From: Roseiarcus sp963779095
GTDB taxonomy: Bacteria; Pseudomonadota; Alphaproteobacteria; Rhizobiales; Beijerinckiaceae
Reading direction: 5' to 3'
NCBI GenBank assembly: GCA_963779095.1
Contig: CAVZWU010000011.1
Span: 620,001-684,000 of the forward strand
DNA length: 64,000 bases
Numbering within the stretch: the stretch's first letter is position 1; each line of letters opens with the position of its first letter. Made by a program: the position numbers and the translations under genes. Under the pieces are notes generated by a model, which worked only from the letters and a program-made list of their open reading frames with translations, had not been told where the DNA came from and did no database searches. Below are positions 9,843 through 19,870 of this stretch, piece after piece.

Positions 9843-10971
9843 TCAGCCATTCCACAATTGCCCGTTCAGCACAATTCCGCGCGGCTCCAGGCGCCAGTCG
9901 CCGGTCATTCGCTCGCCGACCACGTCGACATAGTCGAACTTGCCGGTCTTGAGTTCGAGGATCGACGCTTCGCCCAACCCCCCGGGCCTCAGGCTGCCGA
10001 GATCGCTGCGGCGCAAAGCCTTGGCCGGCGCCGCCGTCGCCGCCCGCAGGACGTCGTCGAGCTTCATGCCGAGACAGAGGAATTTCGACATCGTCGTCAG
10101 AAGATCGAAGGCGGGGCCGTCGATGCACAGGGCGTGGACGTCGCTCGATATGCAGTCGGGCGCGAATCCGTTGGCCGCCATCGTCCGGGCGGTCTTGAAC
10201 GCGAAGGATCCCATGCCGTGGCCGATGTCGAAGAGAATCCCCCGCTTGCGCGCCTCGATCACCGCTTCGCGCACGCCGCCCTCGGCGGTCGCGGGATTGT
10301 TCGGGAACGGACGAAAGCAATGGGTCAGAACGTCGCCAGGCCGCAGGCGCGCCAGAACGTCCTCGAGCGTCGGCGGAGGATGATCGATATGAACCATCAT
10401 CGGCAGGCCAAGCTCTTCCGCCGCCTGGCGCGCGATGTCGAGCGGGACGAAGCCGGAATATTGGGAAGCGTGCAGGCCGACGCGAACCTTGATCCCGACG
10501 ATCGTGTCGCGATTGGCGCTTGCGACCTCGACCGCTTCGGCCGGCGCCATCAGCCGGAGGTCGCCGCTTTCGCCGACCATGACGCGCCGGGCGAACCCGT
10601 AGATCCCGGCGAACGATACGTTGAGATAGGCGAGGACCCGCACCGGAGCCGATGGGCGGATGACGTGCTCCAGGAATCCGGGATAGTTGCCCGGCCCCGC
10701 GCTGCCCAGCGTCGACGAGCGTCGTGCATCCGCCGCGAGCGAGACGGAGAGGGTCGACCCCCAGCGAAGTGCCGCCCCAATAGACATGGGTATGGAGGTC
10801 GATGAGGCCAGGCGTGACGATAAGGCCGCTGACGTCCTTGACCACGGCGCCGGAAAGCTCCGCGCCGATTCCCGCGACGCGCCCATTCTGGAAGCCGACA
10901 TCCGTCACCGTGTCGATGCCTTGGGACGGATCGATAACTCGGCCCCCTCGCAGAACCAGATCAAGCTGCAT
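9843..10971 (-). CDS. Amidohydrolase/deacetylase-family metallohydrolase (COG3964), frameshifted
   Basis: Member of the amidohydrolase superfamily, related to dihydroorotase and D-aminoacylase. The N-terminal LRGGRVIDPSQGID beta-sandwich leads into GLIDLHTHVYWGG with the HxH metal ligands; KVRVGL carries the likely carboxylated lysine, followed by MVHIDHPPP, THCF and SSDVHA. One +1 shift near 10715 breaks it; the repaired protein has about 376 residues. I chose ATG 10971 over the TTG one codon upstream. The gene is followed by the Rid protein and is divergent from the ABC ATPase. It probably hydrolyses an N-acylated or cyclic-amide substrate imported by the nearby transporter; this is inference from context. 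Confidence 0.86.
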
Positions 10972-11165
10972 CAAGATCGCCTTTCACGAACCGGAGCCGC
11001 TCCGCCGTCATCGGAGCTTCTCAAACGTCAAATCGCGCGCCATGATGACGGCGCCCGCGGTCAACCCGCAAGGCCGTTGCACGGAAGTTAAGCGGATACC
11101 CTTTGAGAAGTCGGTGATTCCCGTATAGGACCGCGATCTCTGCGGGAGAATGTTGGAGCATTTGC

Positions 11166-12234
11166 ATGGCGTCAATCAACGTGGTCGATGTTCGCAAGAG
11201 CTATGGCGCGCATGAGGTGATTCACAGCATTTCCCTCGACATCGCGGATGGCGACTTCGTTGTCCTGGTCGGCCCCTCGGGCTGCGGCAAGTCGACACTG
11301 CTGCGCATGATCGCGGGGCTCGAGAGCATTACGTCCGGCGTCGTCAAGATCGGCAGCCGCGTGGTGAACAAGCTCGCGCCTAAGGATCGCGACATCGCCA
11401 TGGTGTTCCAGAACTACGCGCTCTATCCCCATAAGACCGTCGCTGAAAACATGGGCTTCGGTTTGAAGCTGCGCCGCGCTTCCAGGTCGGAGATCGAGAC
11501 GCGCGTGCGGCGCGCGGCCGAAATATTGGACGTGACGTCCCTCCTCGACCGCTATCCGCGGCAGCTTTCCGGCGGCCAGCGTCAGCGTGTGGCGATGGGG
11601 CGCGCCATCGTGCGCGATCCGCAAGTCTTCCTGTTTGACGAGCCGCTGTCGAATCTCGACGCCAAATTGCGCGTGCAGATGCGCGCCGAAATCAAGGAAT
11701 TGCATCAGCGGCTGAAGACCACGACCGTCTATGTCACGCACGACCAGATCGAAGCCATGACGATGGCCGACCGAATCGTCGTTTTGCGCGATGGCGTCGT
11801 CGAGCAGATCGGACCGCCGCTCGACCTCTACGACAGGCCCACGAATATCTTTGTCGCCGGATTCATCGGGTCGCCCTCGATGAATTTTCTCAAGGGCAAG
11901 ATCAAGGATCGGCGACAAGCCGCGTTTCATGGTCGACAATAGCGTCAGTCTTCCGCTCGCCTCGGCGCCGCCGGGCAGCGATGGCCGTCCGGCGATCTAT
12001 GGAATAAGGCCCGAACATCTTACGCTCGGCGGACCCGATGGCATGCCTGCGGAGGTTTCGGTGCTGGAGCCGACCGGTCAGGAGACGCAGGTGTTCGCCA
12101 AACTCGGCGAGCAGAAGATCGTCGCGGTGTTCCGTCAGCGCATGACGGCGAAACCCGGAGAGACATTGCCGATGACGCCGGATGTCGCTTCGGCGCATCT
12201 GTTCGACGAGAAGACGGGCGCGCGGCTGAACTGA
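11166..12234 (+). CDS. ABC sugar importer ATPase (UgpC/MalK type), frameshifted
   Basis: Cytoplasmic ATPase of a carbohydrate ABC importer of the CUT1 class. Walker A GPSGCGKST is at residues 36-44, the Q-loop is in VFQNYALYPH, the signature is LSGGQRQR, Walker B is VFLFDEP and the switch is VTHDQ. The C-terminal MalK-type regulatory (TOBE/OB) domain contains IYGIRPEHL. One +1 shift near 11925 splits the OB domain; the repaired length is about 356 residues, normal for the family. Its SBP and two permeases lie 3 to 7 kb downstream at 15119-18422, separated by Gfo/Idh, CutC and SDR genes, so the importer is dispersed within one island. Confidence 0.92.
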
Positions 12235-12282
12235 CGGCTTGTCTCCGACGGTTCCGTTTGATGGGCGGGCGTTCCGCGAGCC

Positions 12283-13261
12283 TCACGCGGGGACAAGGAT
12301 CGCCTTGCCAAGCCGTAGGGATTCGATCGCCGCATCAGCCAGCTTCAGTCCGGCGAGCGCTTGCGGGAGATCGAGCGCCGGCGCCTGCGAGCGATCGCGC
12401 ACGCAAGCCAGAAAGCGATCCTGCTCGTTGCACAAAGGATCATCCCCCTCGGCCGCTGGATAGCTTGTGCGACGTCCCTCGGCATAAAGCTCAAGCCCCG
12501 TTCCGACAGTGAGCTCGACGCCGCCCCGATCTCCCACCACTTCAACGCGGTCAGGCGGCAGGTCTCCGTCGACAAATGTCCAGGCCGTCCGCAAGTCGCA
12601 GATAATGCCGGTCGCCGTGGTTGCTGACATCGCCGTCATTGTGCGGAAGCCAGGACCCTCGGACCGGCGGGCGAAAACCGAACGGAAGTCTGAGCCGGCG
12701 ACCCATTGCGCAAGGTCGATGTCGTGAATGAGGGTCATCAGGATCGGGTCGCTATCCGGGTAGCGGACGGCATGACTCTCGTCCCGGTATCGGCGGGAGT
12801 TCACGTAGATGACCTTGCCGATTCGACCCGAGCGGACAATCTCAATCATCCGGACATGGTCCTGCGAAAACCGCAACACGTGGCCGGGCAGGACGAAGCC
12901 GGTCGACCTACGCTCGGCCGCAAGCAACGGGGCGGCGGAGCCGGCGCTGGGCGCAACGGGCTTCTCCAGCAAGACGCACGAGATTTCGGCCGAGCGCACG
13001 CATGGAGATCTCGACATGCGAGGCGGCCGGCGTGGCGACGATGATCGCGTCAGCCTCGACCTCGTCGATCAGCCGCAAGGGATCGGTCAAGACCTTTACG
13101 CCGCCAAGCGCGGAGCTTATCGGCTCGAAGACGGCGGGATTCGTATCGGCCACCCCGACTATGGTGACGTCCGATCGCCGCGCGAGCCTCGCGAGATGCT
13201 CCTTGCCAAAGGCGCCTGCGCCGGCGACCAGGACGCGAACAGGAAGAGACGATGTCGCCAT
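12283..13261 (-). CDS. Gfo/Idh/MocA-family oxidoreductase, frameshifted
   Basis: NAD(P)-dependent sugar or polyol dehydrogenase family. The Rossmann motif VLVAGAGAFGKEH follows the start MATSSLPVR; the EKPV motif carries the catalytic lysine, and the second domain has HDIDLAQW with the usual His/Asp pair. One +1 shift near 12995 separates the two parts; the repaired length is about 326 residues. ATG 13261 was chosen because the Rossmann strand begins within ten residues of it. It is divergent from cutC and flanked by the sugar ABC ATPase. Oxidation of an imported inositol-like polyol or sugar is likely but unproven. Confidence 0.88.
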
Positions 13262-13349
13262 GAATGACCTTGAGCAATGCGAAGCGAGGCGCACATTCTA
13301 GCTACCTACCACACCCGCTTTGCAAGGCGCGATCAACGGGAGAGCCACA

Positions 13350-14090
13350 ATGATCTTTGAGATATGCGTCGATTCGGTCGCCGGCGTCCGCGCCGCCAAG
13401 GCTGCGGGGGCTGACCGGGTCGAGCTGTGCGCCGACCTTCTGGAGGGCGGGATCACGCCGAGCCGCGGGATGATCCGTCAGGCGAGGACGATTGCCGGCG
13501 TTGGCCTCAATGTGATGATCAGACCGCGCGGCGGCGACTTTCTGTTCGATGACGACGAGTTCGCGACCATGAGATCGGACATCGAGACGGCCAAAGCCGA
13601 GGGCGCCGACGGCGTGGTCATCGGCCTCTTGAGCGCGGCAGGTGAAATCGACATTGCGCGAACGCGAGAACTGATCGCGCTCGCCCGGCCGCTTTCCGTG
13701 ACCTTTCACCGCGCGTTCGACATGACCCCCGAGCCGTTCAGGGCGCTCGAAGACGCTGATCGAACTAGGCGTGGATCGCGTGCTGACCTCGGGCCAGGAG
13801 GCGAGCGTTCTCGAAGGCCTGCCGCTCATTGTCGAACTCATCGAGCGCGCAGGCGACCGCATCGTCGTCATGCCGGGCGGAGGAATCACGCGAGCGCAAC
13901 GTCGACAGAATCGTCGCTGCGGCCGAGACCTCGCGAGATCCATTTCGCCGCGCTCGAACCCATCGCGAGCGGCATGCGGTTTCGCCGTCCGCACGTGTTC
14001 ATGGGCGGCGAACTGAGACCGCCCGAGTATGACCGGCTCGACACCTCCGCGGCTTCGGTCCGCGCCGTCATCGCTGGGGCTTCCCGCTGA
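13350..14090 (+). CDS. cutC: CutC-family TIM-barrel protein, frameshifted
   Basis: CutC was first described as a copper-homeostasis protein in E. coli; its biochemical role is uncertain and many copies lie in sugar-catabolism loci. Start MIFEICVDSVAG, ADRVELCADLLEGGITPS, MIRPRGGDF, VTFHRAFDM and VMPGGGI are diagnostic. Three +1 shifts (near 13758, 13893 and 13935) bring the reading back to the starting frame at REIHFAALEP. The repaired length is about 246 residues. The GGGAGAG just upstream supports ATG 13350. Given the neighbours, a sugar-related role is at least as likely as copper handling. Confidence 0.88.
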   Translation: MIFEICVDSVAGVRAAKAAGADRVELCADLLEGGITPSRGMIRQARTIAGVGLNVMIRPRGGDFLFDDDEFATMRSDIETAKAEGADGVVIGLLSAAGEIDIARTRELIALARPLSVTFHRAFDMTPEPFRALEDADRTRRGSRADLGPGGERSRRPAAHCRTHRARRRPHRRHAGRRNHASATSTESSLRPRPREIHFAALEPIASGMRFRRPHVFMGGELRPPEYDRLDTSAASVRAVIAGASR

Positions 14091-14125
14091 AGAGGCCCAC
14101 GCGCCTGCGCTGAACCTCGCGCCCT

Positions 14126-14906
14126 TCACCACAGGGTGTAACCGCCGTCGATCACGAAGGCGGCGCCGGTGACATAGCTCGAAGCGGGCGAAGCGAGATA
14201 GACCGCAAGCGGCCCGATTTCTTGAGGTTCGCCGGCGCGACCCATCGGGATTGCGCGCACGAACGTCTCGATCACCTGCGGATTTTTTTTGGCCCAGGCC
14301 TGGTTCGGCTCGGTCATGAAGAGGCCGGGACAGATGGCGTTTACGGTGACTCCCCGCCCCGCCCAGTCGGCGGCCGTGGCGCGGGTGAAATGGATGACCG
14401 CGGCCTTCGCCGTTTCATAGTGGCGCCCGCCAATTCCGCGGTTGGCGATGAGGCCGCTGATCGAAGCGATATTGATGACCCGCCCCTCCCCGCGCGCAAG
14501 CATCGCGCCGCCGATCATCTTGGTGCAGATGAAGCAATGGGTGAGATTGAGGTCGATGAAGCGCCGCCAAGTTGCAAGGTCGGCCGTCTCGATCGGCGCA
14601 TCGACACTGCGCCCGCCGACATTGTTGACCAGGACGTCGATCGGCGGCTCCTTCCGCCAGCACGCGCCGGCAAAGATCCTCGCAAGCCGCGGGGTCGCCG
14701 ACATCCGCCGGATAGGTCCGCGCTTCGCGTCCGCGCTCGCGCACCTCCTGCGCGGTTCGGGCAAGCGCGTCTGGATCGCGCGCGACAAGCATGACGTCGG
14801 CGCCCGCCTCCGCCGCCGCGAGCGCGATCGCCCGGCCAAACCCGCGGCTGCCGCCCGTGACCAGAATGCGTTTGCCGTCCAGCCGGAATTGGTCGAGCAC
14901 AGTCAT
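14126..14906 (-). CDS. SDR-family oxidoreductase, frameshifted
   Basis: Classical short-chain dehydrogenase. The cofactor motif TGGSRGFGRA lies at about residues 17-26, followed by NNVGG, the catalytic Ser in SISGL, and Y-x-x-x-K as YETAK. The C-terminal VTGAAFVIDGGYT is typical of the FabG-like group. One +1 shift near 14680 splits the protein; the repaired length is about 260 residues. It starts divergently from the solute-binding protein gene across a 212-base gap. It probably oxidises or reduces a sugar or polyol intermediate; specificity cannot be read from the sequence. Confidence 0.88.
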
Positions 14907-15118
14907 GCCTCGGATCCCTCTCGTTCTTGTCGCGCATTTCGTTTTAGCGGGTGGCGCGCATCTGCAAAGCATCGAAGCCCGGTAATTGAGCACTTTGACT
15001 TATGCGCCTTTTCCGGGCCAATTATGCTCGCCTCGGGGCGCTAACGAACCGCCGGCCGCAACGCATGGCGCGCTTTTTGCTCACGCCGCTTAGGACCGGA
15101 CACATTGGGAGGTTGGAG

Positions 15119-16499
15119 ATGAGTGGACGCAGTGAACAGGAGCACCTCTTTCGGGAGGCGGCGCGCCGCGAGCTGGCCCAAGGCCGAATCGACAGGCGCG
15201 AGTTCCTCACCCGCAGCCTGTTTACGGGTCTGGGCCTGGCCGGACGTCGGAGTCGCAGCGAGGTCCGGCATCCAGCCAGCCTTCGCGGCGGACCGTCCGC
15301 TGACCCCGACCTTCTATCAGTGGATTCAAGACCTGCATCCGGCGATCCCGGAGGTGAACAAGAAGTTCCCGGGCATCAACTACCAGATCGCGCCGGTCGA
15401 AGGCTTCGGGATCGAGCGCTTCGTCGCCGAGGCCAAGAACAAGCAAAGCACCTGGGACGTCTATGTCGGCCAGACGCCGTTCGTCGAAATGTCGGCCTTC
15501 ATCAAGGCCGGCGTGATCGAGCCGTGGGACAACTACATCCCAAAGGAAGTGATCGACGACATCATCCCGTCGATCCGGGCGGAATGCACCGTCGACGGCA
15601 AGCTGTACAGCTGGCCGTTCCTGCTCGACGTCATCGGCTCGGCCTGGCATTCGGGCATCACCAGCAAGGCCGGCGTGCCAGACGCCGCGCCCGCGACATG
15701 GGACGAGTTCCTCGCAAGCTCGAAGAAGATCGTCGATTTCGAAGGCTGCGCCCTGGGGCGCGACTTTCGACGCCCACGGCTGGCGTTCGCTCGTGCCGGT
15801 CACCCACAGCATGAGCACGAAAGTCTACACGCCCGAAGGCCTGTTCGACTTCACCAGCGAGCCGGCGATCGAGGCCTTGAAGCTGATGAAGCAGATCATG
15901 GCCTATTCCAATCCCGACATCCTGCTCGAAGGATCCTCCGACGCCGGCGTGAACTCGACCACGGATGAAATCGCCTTCCAGGCGCAGCGCGTCGGCCTCT
16001 ATTTCAAGTACTTCAACGCGCCTCTGCGCATGGCCGCGAGCTGGGACGATCCGAAGCTCCTGCATCTTGGGCCGCTGCCCAAGTTCACCAACGGCGAGGG
16101 CTCGACCGTGTTCTGGACGACCGGCTGCGCCTTGTTCAAGTATGGACAGAACAAAGAGAAGGCCGCCGAGTACATCAAGGCGCTGACCTACGATCCGCAG
16201 ATCTGGAAGGATTCGATCGTCGGCACGCCGGGCGTCCATCCCGGTCAGCTTCCGCCCTACAAGTCGATCTACGCCGAGCTGGGACGCGAAGCAAGCCCGA
16301 CTGGATGCCGCCCTTCGTCGGGCTGGTCCGCAGCCAGCTCGATCGCGCCAAGGCGATCGACAACAATCTCTTCGGGCTGCAGCAGTTCGTCATCGGCAAG
16401 CCGATCTGGGAGACCTACCTCAAGGGTCAGGAGCCGGATCCGAAGGTCGCGATGACGAAAGTGAAGGAAGCTGTGCAGGCCGAAATCAAGAAGGGCTGA
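15119..16499 (+). CDS. ABC sugar importer solute-binding protein with Tat signal, frameshifted
   Basis: Periplasmic family-1 solute-binding protein. The N-terminus carries RREFLTRSLFTGLGLAG, a twin-arginine signal, and a likely cleavage after AFA before ADRPLTPTF, so the protein is exported folded. The body has TWDVYVGQTPFVEMSAF, DGKLYSWPF and FWTTGCALF blocks typical of the UgpB/MalE-like class. Four +1 shifts (near 15240, 15760, 16283 and 16295) were placed by continuity, for example LDAKKPDWMPPFVG; the repaired length is about 459 residues. GGGAGG stands about 8 bases before the ATG. A weak TTGACT at 14995-15000 may belong to its promoter. The permeases follow directly. Confidence 0.88.
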
Positions 16500-16579
16500 C
16501 CGCCCGGGGCGCGGCGGCCTGTGGCCGCCCGCTTCCCACCGGCCGTTTTGCGCAAGGCGGCTCGACGTATCGGATGTGA

Positions 16580-17537
16580 ATGGCGCAGGCGATCATAGAC
16601 AGCGAGACTGAACTCGGCGCGCGGGTCGCGGACGGGCCAGTTCGAGTCATGCGGAAGGGCTTGGCGCGACTGGCTGTTCCTGGCGCCGGCGCTCATCTTC
16701 TTCGTCGGCTATCAGGTCTGGCCGATCGTCCGGGTCCTGTGGCTGAGCTTCACCAATTTCGAGTTCCTGTCGAACAAGCCCGCGCAATGGGTCGGGTTCG
16801 CCAATTACGCGCAGGCGCTTCAGGACCCGCTGATGTGGGCGAGCCTCGGGCGGGCGGCGCTGTTCACCATCATGTTCCTGCCCGGAACGATCATCCTGCC
16901 CCTGCTTCTGGCGATCCTCGTCGACCGGGTGGGAAACCAACGCCTCGCCACGCTCTACCGCGTGATCCTGCTGATCCCGGCGGTGATTCCGAGCACGCTG
17001 ATCTTCGTGCTGTGGAAGTGGATGTACAATTATCAGAGCGGGCCGATCAATCATCTGCTCGTCAACACGTTCGGACTGTTCACGCTGCAAAACGCGCCGC
17101 AATGGCTCGGCGGCACCGCGCTCACGCTGCCTGCGATTGCGATCATGGAAATCTGGTGGGGCCTTGGCTACCACACGATCTTCTTCATCGCGGGCCTTGC
17201 CGCGATTCCCAAGGAGCTGCCGGACGCCGCGCGCATCGACGGCGCCAGCGAGTGGCAGGTGTTCTGGCATGTGACGCGTCCGCAGCTCGCCCCGATCATG
17301 ATGATCCTCGTCGTCCTGCGCTTCGGCTCGGCGATGGCGGTGATCGACGAATATCTCATCTTCGGCGGCTTCAACCGCGCTTCGCCCACCTATACCTGGA
17401 CGATGTTCATGTACGACCAGGCGTTCAAGACCGGGCTCTGGCGCCAGGGTTACGCCGCCGCCATCGGCATGATCGGCGCGATCGCGATGATGTTCGTCAT
17501 GGCGGGGCTCATCTGGATCTTCCGTCCGAAAGGCTGA
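16580..17537 (+). CDS. ABC sugar importer permease 1 (UgpA/MalF type), frameshifted
   Basis: Inner-membrane permease with about six transmembrane segments, beginning DWLFLAPALIFFVGYQVWPI. The EAA coupling loop reads ELPDAARIDGASEWQVFWHV and contacts the ATPase. One +1 shift near 16665 lies in the cytoplasmic N-terminus; the repaired length is about 318 residues. The second permease starts two bases after its stop, so the pair is translated together and forms the heterodimeric channel of the CUT1 importer. Confidence 0.9.
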
Positions 17538-17539
17538 CG

Positions 17540-18422
17540 ATGACGCTCGAAGCCGATCACGCCGATATCGGCGCACTCCGAGATGAGGCCGCCTCGTCTG
17601 TCGGGACCGTGGCGCTTCGCCACGTGGTCATCAACCTGTTCAATCTCATCATCCTGCTGCCGCTCGCCTGGGTGCTGCTCCTGTCGGTCAAGTCGCTGCC
17701 CGACGCGGCGCGCGGCGATTTCTGGCCGAAGCACTTCGATTTCACCCACTACGGCTTCGTCTTTCAGCACATCGCGACGCTGCCGATCAATCTGTTCAAC
17801 AGCATCTACGTCACGGCCGCGACTGTGCTGCTCACGACGGCCTGCGCCGTGCTCGCGGGTTACGCGCTGGTGCATATCAAGCCGGCCGGCGCGGGGCTCG
17901 TGGTGACGGCTTTGCTTGTCTCGCTCTATTTCCCGGTGCGCGTCGTCTCGATCATCAGCATCTACGAGACGCAGCATTGGCTGGGCCTCATCAACAACAC
18001 GAGCGGCCTCATCCTGCCTTACATCACGCTGCAGCTCGCGATCAGCATCCTGATCATGCGCAGCATGTTCCAGCTCGTGCCGCATGAGATGTTCGAATCG
18101 GCGAGGATCGACGGCGCCGGCCATTGGCGGGCGCTTTGGGAAGTCGGCTTGCCGATGGTGCGCAACGGCCTGGTCGTCATCTTCATCGTCAATTTTGTCG
18201 CGGCCTGGGGCGAGTATCTGTTGTGCCTGACGCTTATCGATGACGAGGCCAAACGCACCATGCCCGTGGTCCTCGCCGCCGCCCAGGGCGGACAGGGGCA
18301 ATGGGCGTGGCCCAATCTGGCCGCGGTCTACGTGATCGTCGTGACGCCGGGCATTATCGCCTTCACGCTTCGCCCAGAGGCTGTTCTTCAAAGGGCTTCT
18401 GGAAGGGGCGTTGAAAGGGTGA
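17540..18422 (+). CDS. ABC sugar importer permease 2 (UgpE/MalG type), frameshifted at the end
   Basis: Second membrane subunit of the CUT1 importer. It starts MTLEADHADIG, has a first membrane helix VVINLFNLIILLPLAWVLLL, and carries the EAA loop as EMFESARIDGAGHWRALWEV. A +1 shift near 18370 (CTTCGCC for CTCGCC) changes the last 17 residues; corrected, it ends AQRLFFKGLLEGALKG, the usual MalG-type tail with Gly. About 293 residues. The SDR gene follows after 12 bases, so the operon probably runs SBP, permease, permease, SDR and ends at the terminator at 19281-19319. Confidence 0.9.
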
Positions 18423-18434
18423 CCGCGCGCACGC

Positions 18435-19222
18435 ATGACATTCGAAGGCAAGGTGGTCGCGATCACGGGCGCCGCAGGCGGCGTCGGGCGCAGCCTTTGC
18501 CGCTACTTCATCGACGAGGGCGCCAAGGTCGCCGCCATCGACAGGAAGGCGAGCGTGGAGACGCTGGCGTCCGATCTCAAGGCGCCCGCCAAGGCGCTTC
18601 TTCTCCGTCGTCGCCGATATCAGCGAGACCGCGCGAGGTCGATCGCGCCTTCGCTTCGCTGGCCGACGCGTTGGGCCCGGTCGACATTCTCGTCAACAAC
18701 GCGGGCGGCTCCGCCTACAGGTCCTTCGCGCGCACCGACCCGGCCGGCTGGCGCCATGATATCAACGGCAATCTGAACAGCGCCTATGACTGCGCGCACG
18801 CCGTCATCCCGGGCATGGTGGCGAAGCGTTCCGGCGTCATCATCGGCATCGGTTCGGTCAATGGGCTCAGCGCGCTTGGCGATCCGGCCTATAGCGCCGC
18901 CAAGGCGGCGATGATCTCGCTGACCCGCTCGTTGGCTCAGGAATATGGGCCCTATGGCGTCCGCGCCAATATCGTATTGCCGGGCACCGTGCGCACGCCG
19001 CTCTGGGAGGCGCGCGCCGCCAAGGACCCCAAGGTCTTGGAGACGCTGCGGCGCTGGTATCCGCTCGGGCGCATCGTCGAGCCTGACGATATCGCGAGAG
19101 CGGTCGGTTTCCTCGCTTCCGACGCCGCCTCGGCGATCACCGGCGTCGCCCTGCCGGTCGACTGCGGGTTGACGTCCGGCAATATCGTCATGCGAGGCGA
19201 ACTGACGCTCGAAGACTTGTAA
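18435..19222 (+). CDS. SDR-family oxidoreductase, last gene of the sugar-importer operon, frameshifted
   Basis: Classical SDR of about 262 residues after repair. The cofactor motif TGAAGGVGRS is at residues 11-20, then NNAGG, the catalytic Ser in IGSVNGLSAL and YSAAK. The C-terminus has ITGVALPVDCGLTSG. Two +1 shifts (near 18604, CTTC for CTC, and near 18643) lie between the two halves. It follows permease 2 by 12 bases, so it is expressed with the importer and probably acts on the imported sugar or polyol. It is distinct from the divergent SDR at 14126-14906. Confidence 0.88.
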
Positions 19223-19280
19223 GGTGTAGCGAACCTCGCGCGCCAGCCACGAGCCGTCACGCTTCGCGCCCACGCAAAAA

Positions 19281-19319
19281 CAAATCCGCGCCGCCGGAGC
19301 GAACCGCGGCGCGGATTTT
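19281..19319 (+). terminator. Bidirectional intrinsic terminator
   Basis: The stem AAATCCGCGCCGC (19281-19293) pairs with GCGGCGCGGATTT (19305-19317) around an 11-base loop, followed by a T run to 19319. The mirror side has an A-rich flank, so it can also end transcription of the small gene on the minus strand. It closes the 15.1-19.2 kb operon. Confidence 0.9.
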
Positions 19320-19346
19320 TGTCAAACGCCGACGAATATGCCGCGG

Positions 19347-19541
19347 TTAGTTCGAGCCAGTGTCCGGCGCCGGTTGCGACTGCGCCGTCTGAGGCGTGTC
19401 GGGCGTCGTTTGCTGCTGCGACTGGGCCACCGCCTGGTCATTCTGCGCCGACGTCGCATGGAAATCGCAGGCCAACGCCGGGACGACGAACGCGGCCGCA
19501 AATCCGCAGCCCAACGCGAGTTTCACGAGCTTAGAGCGCAT
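19347..19541 (-). CDS. Small secreted Gln/Pro-rich protein of unknown function
   Basis: A 64-residue protein starting MRSKLVKLALGCGFAAAF, a clear Sec signal peptide ending about VPALA before CDFHATSAQ. The mature part is short, low-complexity and rich in Gln, Thr and Pro (QSQQQTTPDTPQTAQ), probably disordered. GGAGGG lies about 8 bases before the ATG at 19541, which I prefer to the ATGs further upstream. A Cys directly after the predicted cleavage site could make it a lipoprotein, but the preceding ALA fits Sec signal peptidase I as well. The bidirectional terminator lies just 3' of it. I recognise no family. Confidence 0.6.
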   Translation of the reverse strand: MRSKLVKLALGCGFAAAFVVPALACDFHATSAQNDQAVAQSQQQTTPDTPQTAQSQPAPDTGSN

Positions 19542-19559
19542 CAGTCCCTCCATCTTCAC

Positions 19560-19870
19560 CCGCCAGGTTCCGGCAGTCTAGCACCGCCTCGAGCCGGCGC
19601 AAGCCGCCAGACGAGGCGCAATCCGCTTTGGCCCGGGCGGCGTCTGCTCTTAAGTCGCGGGCCTCGGCGGCGGCGCAAATCGCAGGGCAACTCACAGGGC
19701 AAATCGCAGCGGACTGAGAAGGCCTTGCGGGCTGCGAGGCTCGCCAAGGCGCAGCGGATTGCCGCGGGCGAGATCGATCCGGGCGCGTCGGGCAATCGCT
19801 CGACGCCCCCGGTCGATCACGCGATCTTGATCTTCGGCCTCATCGCGGCGGCGCGCCGAACCCGCTCACG
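19560..19870. other. Intergenic region without an assigned gene
   Basis: No recognisable gene. A short imperfect direct repeat, GCAAATCGCAGGGCAACTC then GGGCAAATCGCAGCGG, lies at about 19673-19715. A plus-strand open frame crosses the region and ends in a Lys/Arg/Ala-rich then hydrophobic tail, but it lacks a convincing start and resembles no family known to me. Confidence 0.3.

Noticed and set aside
14995..15026. TTGACT followed by ATTATG as a promoter for the solute-binding protein gene
   Set aside because: The spacing of about 20 bases is too long for a confident call; kept only as a remark in that gene's entry.
17450..18466. Long minus-strand open frame opposite the two sugar permeases
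   Set aside because: It is Arg/Asp/His-rich with no motif; long antisense frames are common in GC-rich coding DNA and the sense strand has clear permeases.
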